A DNA stretch of 64,000 nucleotides, taken from NCBI GenBank assembly GCA_031422295.1, contig JANOQM010000073.1, positions 1 to 64,000 on the forward strand, read 5' to 3'. Positions 59,976 through 64,000 of this stretch are shown here, one piece after another. A model generated the notes under the pieces. The model saw only the letters and a list, made by a program, of their open reading frames with translations, was not told the DNA's origin and did no database searches. The DNA comes from JANOMH01 sp031422295. Lineage in GTDB: Bacteria > Pseudomonadota > Alphaproteobacteria > Rhodobacterales > Rhodobacteraceae. A program made the translations under genes and the position numbers. Within the stretch, counting starts at the first letter, position 1; the number at the start of each line of letters is the position of its first letter.

Positions 59976-61334
59976 TTAGCCTTCATTCAGCGGGTTCAGA
60001 TCTGCAATTTCACGCAGCCGCGCCCGTACATTGCGGTCAGACCCAAATCCGTATCGCGCCCATCCCAGACTGTCCAGCCGCAGTGCTGCGGCCTGTTCAC
60101 GCAGGCCCTGCATCGCCAACCCCTCAGCTTTGAACATCATTAATGTCGCCAAAAGCGACGCGTTCTGCGCCCGTGTGGCAATAGGTATGGCAAAATCTGC
60201 CAGCCCGACTGTGGTTGTAGCATCGCCTGCGCTCAGTGAAAAAGCAGCCAGTTGCACGGCAACGGTTGCGGCGTGCAGTTGCGTGTCAGACGCGCCCAGA
60301 TAGGTCTGATAGCTTTCGTTGAACGCTGCCAGCGCCTGATCCGGATCATACCCGACCTGCAGCCGGCCATAGGCATAAAACGCAAAGCCCCGGCGCGGGC
60401 CGGTCCAGCCAAAATTTTGGGTCAGATTGATTGCACGCTCTGCGGCAATCCGCCTGCGTGCGGCGGTTGTTGTGCCAGACAAAGCGGTTTCCACAGCGTC
60501 AATCCAATCGCGCGATGTGTCTAACTGCAGGTATTGACCAGCATATTCGCCACCCGGGTTCAGCCGGGCCAGCAGCGCAGGTAACCGCGCTGCAACCTCG
60601 CCCCGGCGCATGCCGTTGCGCAGTTCGGGCGCATAATAGGTCCGCAGGATCAGCATATCGAACCCGGTTAGGACTGCATGGATATTGTCATCGTTGAAAA
60701 CCGAATCCGGCAGGCGGTAAAGATCATTCAGCGGACCCAGCGCCTGAGCGAGTTCCTCGTGCATACAATCGCGCATTTCTTGTGGGGCTGTATCGGTCGG
60801 CATGAAAATCGCGGCCTGGTCACGGCGGTCCAGCGTGGTCCAGTCAACGCGCGGGGTATGCCGCACTTGTTTGAATTCATCCCAACTGGATACCCGCGGC
60901 ACGACAAAGCAGGCGGCCCGGGGCACGGCGCGTTGTAATTCGTCGCGGCTGATCCCTTGTATCGTAATGTTTGCCTCGGGCGCGCCGGTCAGGAAAATGT
61001 CGATCCCCGCCTCATTGCGCAGTCTGTCGATCAGTTGCCGCAGGTCCTGCACCAAAGTGGGTGGCACATTGCCGTTGAGCCGCACTGAAATTGGCCCCTC
61101 GAACCGGGTCATAGCAGGGATGACCCGGCCACTTTCCATCATGAACGACAGGTCGAGAAAATCCTGCGCAATTTCGCCATTTGGCCGGGTCGTGCCAAAG
61201 GCATTGACGGCGGCAAAGCTGCGCATTGGCGGCAGCGTTTCGCTGATCGGCAAGGCACGGCTCGGCGGCGCCTCGCGTTGGAGCGGCGCGCAGGAACTGA
61301 GAACTGACAGAGCGATGACAGCAAGGCGTCTCAA
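59976..61334 (-). CDS. DUF2927 lipoprotein, metalloprotease-like
   Basis: A 452-residue lipoprotein with MRRLAVIALSVLSSC (lipidation cysteine 15). The N-terminal domain (to about residue 260) is DUF2927: EIAQDFLDLSFMMESGRVIP, ITIQGISRDELQRAVPRAAC and CMHEELAQALGPLNDLYRLP. The last resembles a degenerate metal-dependent hydrolase site with H-E-E-L in place of H-E-x-x-H. The C-terminal ~190 residues are helical repeats (ALAAFNESYQTYLGASDTQL, for example), TPR-like. It leads the operon with the small membrane protein and VWA gene. Confidence 0.85.
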   Translation of the reverse strand: MRRLAVIALSVLSSCAPLQREAPPSRALPISETLPPMRSFAAVNAFGTTRPNGEIAQDFLDLSFMMESGRVIPAMTRFEGPISVRLNGNVPPTLVQDLRQLIDRLRNEAGIDIFLTGAPEANITIQGISRDELQRAVPRAACFVVPRVSSWDEFKQVRHTPRVDWTTLDRRDQAAIFMPTDTAPQEMRDCMHEELAQALGPLNDLYRLPDSVFNDDNIHAVLTGFDMLILRTYYAPELRNGMRRGEVAARLPALLARLNPGGEYAGQYLQLDTSRDWIDAVETALSGTTTAARRRIAAERAINLTQNFGWTGPRRGFAFYAYGRLQVGYDPDQALAAFNESYQTYLGASDTQLHAATVAVQLAAFSLSAGDATTTVGLADFAIPIATRAQNASLLATLMMFKAEGLAMQGLREQAAALRLDSLGWARYGFGSDRNVRARLREIADLNPLNEG

Positions 61335-61618
61335 CTGATCCGCCCCTGTGGTCCGGGCATGTTAAACAGGGCCAAAAGTACGCTCCTAAAAACTATCCTG
61401 TCCACGCATGACGGCGGAATGGGGTTGGTCTACGGGCAATTCAAGGCATTGCCGTGGCGCCGGGATGCGCCCGTTGATCTGGGGACAAGTTTGGGGATAA
61501 ATCACCCGCATAGCGCTGGGGCGGGGCAGATTTTGGACAAGCGTGGCCGCAGGGACTCAGGCGACTAGTGTGAGATCAGTATCGACCCGCAAGATGTTGA
61601 TTTTGCAGGTCACAATCG
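61335..61618. other. 284-base gap between the DUF2927 and GNAT genes
   Basis: A 69-codon + strand open frame runs through 61359-61568 but lacks a ribosome binding site and any recognisable similarity. The minus-strand promoter for the DUF2927 operon should lie in the first 100 bases, but no convincing pair of boxes was found. No hairpin terminator is evident. Confidence 0.4.
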
Positions 61619-62062
61619 TCATCCCCGTTTGTATTTCACAAACGGCGTCAGTGTTGCGATCCGGTCATACAGCTGCCGGGCAGTAGTGTTGTCGTTCTGT
61701 GTCATCCAATACACCGACGCCGCCCCCTGGGCATCGGCGGCCGCATAAACCGCCTCGATCAGCTTGCGGCCAATGCCCTGCCCGCGCACTGCGGGGTCGG
61801 CATACAGGTCTTGCAAATAGCAAGTATTGGCCACCGACCAGCCGTGCCGATGATAGACATAATGGGTCAGGCCCACAAGTTTTCCATCCAGTTCGGCGAC
61901 CAGCCCGTGAAAATCCTGCGGGTCATCGCCCAGCAGCCGGGTGAAGTGGGTCTGATAAATTTCTTCGGGCAGAACCGTGTCGTAAAACGCCAGATAAGCG
62001 GTCCACAGGCGGTGCCATCCGGCATGGTCAGCAGCGGTCAGCGGGCGGATAATCAGGCTCAT
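61619..62062 (-). CDS. GNAT-family N-acetyltransferase
   Basis: A 147-residue acetyltransferase. It has LIIRPLTAADHAGWHRLW, the family LVGLTHYVYHRHGWSVAN, and the acetyl-CoA loop PAVRGQGIGRKLIEAVYAAA, followed by VYWMTQNDNTTARQLYDRIA. The W-x-T-x-x-x-N pattern resembles small-molecule or aminoglycoside-type acetylases. It overlaps moxR by one codon (ATGA), so the two are translated together. Confidence 0.88.
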   Translation of the reverse strand: MSLIIRPLTAADHAGWHRLWTAYLAFYDTVLPEEIYQTHFTRLLGDDPQDFHGLVAELDGKLVGLTHYVYHRHGWSVANTCYLQDLYADPAVRGQGIGRKLIEAVYAAADAQGAASVYWMTQNDNTTARQLYDRIATLTPFVKYKRG

Positions 62063-62895
62063 CAGCGTTGTCCCCGGGCGATAAAGGCAAGTCGTTCAAA
62101 CAGATGCACATCCTGTTCGGTTTTAAGAAGCGCGCCATGTAGTCTGGGCAAGGGCGTGGGGCCGCGCAAATCCTCGGGCTGTAAATCCTCGGCCAATAAC
62201 AGCTTCAGCCAATCCAGCACTTCGCTGGTGGACGGCTTTTTCTTTAATCCCGGTGTGTCACGCAGGGTGTAAAACTGGGTCAGGGCTGTGGTCAGCAGGG
62301 CCTCTTTGATCCCCGGATGATGCACTTCGACGATACGTCTGAGGGTCTCGATGTCGGGAAACCGGATGTAATGGAAAAAGCAGCGGCGCAGGAACGCGTC
62401 GGGCAGTTCCTTTTCATTGTTGGACGTGATGACGACAACGGGGCGATGCAAAGCGCGAACGGTCGCGCCAGTCTCGTAAACGTGAAACTCCATTCGATCT
62501 AATTCTTGCAACAGATCGTTCGGAAACTCGATATCGGCCTTGTCGACTTCGTCAATCAGCAGAACGACGCGGGTGGGTGCGGTAAAGGCCTGCCACAGCT
62601 TGCCCTGCCGGATGTAGTTGCGCACATCGTTGACCCGCGCATCACCCAACTGACTGTCGCGCAACCGGCTGACCGCATCATACTCATAAAGCCCCTGTTG
62701 CGCCTTAGTCGTTGATTTCACATGCCATTCAATGATTGGCAGGTCCAACGACAACGCCACTTGCCGGGCCAGTTCAGTCTTGCCCGTGCCCGGCTCTCCC
62801 TTGACCAGCAAGGGCCGTTGCAGGGTCACGGCGGCATTGACTGCAATGGCCAGATCATCGGTCGCAATATAGCTGGCTGTGCCGGTGAAGTGCAT
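62062..62895 (-). CDS. MoxR-family AAA+ ATPase
   Basis: A 277-residue AAA+ ATPase. Walker A is GEPGTGKT at residues 33-40, Walker B is LLIDEVDK at 112-119, followed by PNDLLQELDRMEFHVYETG. Sensor 1 is VVITSNNEKELPDAFLRRC with the arginine finger. MoxR proteins act as chaperones that activate or assemble partner complexes with VWA proteins; a CoxE-like VWA protein is encoded 2.3 kb downstream. Its end overlaps the GNAT start. Confidence 0.93.
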   Translation of the reverse strand: MHFTGTASYIATDDLAIAVNAAVTLQRPLLVKGEPGTGKTELARQVALSLDLPIIEWHVKSTTKAQQGLYEYDAVSRLRDSQLGDARVNDVRNYIRQGKLWQAFTAPTRVVLLIDEVDKADIEFPNDLLQELDRMEFHVYETGATVRALHRPVVVITSNNEKELPDAFLRRCFFHYIRFPDIETLRRIVEVHHPGIKEALLTTALTQFYTLRDTPGLKKKPSTSEVLDWLKLLLAEDLQPEDLRGPTPLPRLHGALLKTEQDVHLFERLAFIARGQR

Positions 62896-63093
62896 GAAAC
62901 GGCTGATCCTTTTTAGCGCTTTCGCCGTGCGACTCTACCATCTTGGCCGGGGGCCGCAATGTGGCAATCTGGGGCCAGAATCGGGGGTGACATGGCAAAA
63001 TCAAAGGAGTAGAGGAACCGCAGCCAACAGGGGGTAAGCCGGATGACTGGTAACCTGGAATTGCCAGCTTTCGGACATGCGAGGGGAGCAGAG

Positions 63094-63516
63094 ATGAAAG
63101 CCGAGGTTTTCTTGCCGGATGATTATCGTCCGGCTGACGGCGAGACGTTCATGAACGATTTGCAGCTGGAATATTTTCGGCGCAAGTTGATCAACTGGAA
63201 GGCCGATCTGATGTCGGACAGCCGCGATACCGTGGCCGGGATGAAGGATCAGACACGCAATATCCCCGACATTGCCGACCGCGCATCCGAAGAAACCGAC
63301 CGTGCGCTGGAGCTGCGCACGCGGGACAGGCAGCGTAAGCTGGTCAGCAAAATCGATGCCGCCTTGCGCCGCATCGACGAGGGTGAATTCGGGTATTGCG
63401 AGATTACCGGCGAGCCGATTTCCCTGAAACGTCTGGATGCCCGCCCGATTGCGACCATGAGCCTTGAGGCGCAGGAACGGCACGAGCGCCGCGAAAAGGT
63501 GCATCGCGACGACTGA
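63094..63516 (+). CDS. dksA: DksA homologue without a complete zinc finger
   Basis: A 140-residue DksA that binds the RNA polymerase secondary channel and works with ppGpp. The coiled coil carries DIADRA (residues 59-64), matching the D-x-x-D-x-A tip pattern. Instead of four zinc-finger cysteines there is only one, Cys102 (FGYCEITGEPISLKRLDARP). Single-cysteine DksA proteins are known from Rhodobacter. The start MKAEVFLPDDY follows GAGGGGAGCAGAG. The longer frame adds 17 residues. Confidence 0.93.
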   Translation: MKAEVFLPDDYRPADGETFMNDLQLEYFRRKLINWKADLMSDSRDTVAGMKDQTRNIPDIADRASEETDRALELRTRDRQRKLVSKIDAALRRIDEGEFGYCEITGEPISLKRLDARPIATMSLEAQERHERREKVHRDD

Positions 63517-63517
63517 T

Positions 63518-64000
63518 ATGGGCCTACTACGGGGCCGCCCGGTTACGGTCGTTGGTGGCGGAATCGGTGGGCTGACAGTCGCATTATGTCTGGCCCAAAG
63601 GGGCGCGCGGGTTACAGTTTTAGAACGTGCCGCTGCTTTTACCGACATTGGCGCAGGCGTGCAGATTACCCCGAATGGGGCCGTTGTACTGGCCGCATTG
63701 GGCCTTAGTCCGGCGCTGGACCGGTCCAGCATACGGGCACAGGCGGTCTGTCCGACCGACGCCCTGACCGGCAGGCAGTTGGCTAGGTTTGACCTGACCA
63801 AGCTGCGTGGTGAACCTTACCGTTTCATCCACCGTGCTGATTTGATTGATGTTCTGGCTGTGGCCTGCGCCGCAGCTGGGATCGATCTGCGCCTTGGCGT
63901 GATGTATGAACCGCTTCTGCTGACGGATCATCTGACCATTGGGGCTGACGGGCTACATTCGGTGATACGCTCCATGGTGAACGGCCCTGCAACCCAAATC
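63518..64000 (+). CDS. FAD-dependent monooxygenase, 3' end beyond the window
   Basis: The first 161 residues of a PHBH/salicylate hydroxylase-like flavoprotein. The N-terminal dinucleotide motif VTVVGGGIGGLTVALCLAQRG and the acidic VLERA end of the first fold are clear, then GAGVQITPNGAVVLAALGL and HRADLIDVLAVAC. The later DLTIGADGLHSV-type stretch (LTIGADGLHSVIR) follows only about ten residues after LRLGVM. In related enzymes the gap is about 25-30 residues, so a short loop has been lost. It starts one base after the dksA stop codon, and the gene runs off the end. Confidence 0.85.
   Translation, partial: MGLLRGRPVTVVGGGIGGLTVALCLAQRGARVTVLERAAAFTDIGAGVQITPNGAVVLAALGLSPALDRSSIRAQAVCPTDALTGRQLARFDLTKLRGEPYRFIHRADLIDVLAVACAAAGIDLRLGVMYEPLLLTDHLTIGADGLHSVIRSMVNGPATQI

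Noticed and set aside
61359..61568. 69-codon + strand gene in the DUF2927/GNAT gap
   Set aside because: No ribosome binding site, no recognisable similarity, and it opposes the direction of both flanking operons.

Overview
The window comes from an alphaproteobacterium of the Rhodobacterales (Rhodobacter/roseobacter group). The evidence is a complete gene transfer agent (GTA) structural cluster in RcGTA order next to cysE, an Entner-Doudoroff edd-eda pair, a DksA homologue lacking the zinc-finger cysteines, a PIN protein of the Rhodobacter type, and recurring GC-rich intergenic elements of the kind common in this family. The assignment rests on gene content and order, since no searches could be run. 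The first ~108 bases are G/C homopolymer and look like an artefact.

Layout. 0-7 kb: partial nnrD, a Hint-domain protein, tRNA-Leu(UAG) followed closely by tig, an acyl-CoA dehydrogenase-like flavoprotein divergent from an HxlR regulator, then the rpsF-rpsR-rplI ribosomal operon. 6.4-15 kb: a membrane protein behind a full CtrA-type box, a cytochrome b561, the fatty acid genes fabD-fabG-acpP and later fabF-mltG, and a membrane-anchored hydrolase divergent from an AraC-type regulator. 15.0-29.2 kb: the GTA cluster (g1 to g15 plus a DUF7742-type gene), all on the + strand, with every frame open and most genes overlapping or nearly touching. cysE follows.

30-46 kb: pdhC-pdhB-pdhA (- strand) behind a palindromic operator, ftsB, class I fructose-bisphosphate aldolase, pgk, tandem cyclophilins, an EamA transporter, and a nucleoside hydrolase-GNAT-selO operon. 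Next come an EF-hand protein and the ilv locus, where a lipoprotein gene sits between the large and small acetolactate synthase genes. A 15-codon Leu/Ile/Val leader peptide and attenuator lie upstream of ilv. 46-55 kb: bpt, RDD and DUF2852 membrane proteins, two small cysteine-rich exported proteins, glnE with two small followers, a VOC protein, and edd-eda with a LacI-type palindrome upstream and a long hairpin between the genes. 55-64 kb: lipoproteins, an RlmI-type methyltransferase coupled to a PIN protein, an M48 protease, a MoxR ATPase and VWA module with a DUF2927 lipoprotein and a 56-residue membrane peptide, dksA, and a truncated FAD monooxygenase.

How they work together. The GTA genes encode a small siphovirus-like particle: terminase, portal, protease, capsid, connectors, tail tube, tape measure, baseplate and cell-wall peptidase. 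No integrase, replication, lysis or repressor gene is present, as expected for a GTA under host control. The metabolic blocks cover Entner-Doudoroff sugar breakdown, lower glycolysis/gluconeogenesis and entry to acetyl-CoA, feeding fatty acid and branched-chain amino acid synthesis. The observations most worth checking are the terminator just upstream of GTA g1, the ilv attenuator, the two-subfamily intergenic repeat, the cysteine-rich peptide pair, and the MoxR/VWA/DUF2927 module.
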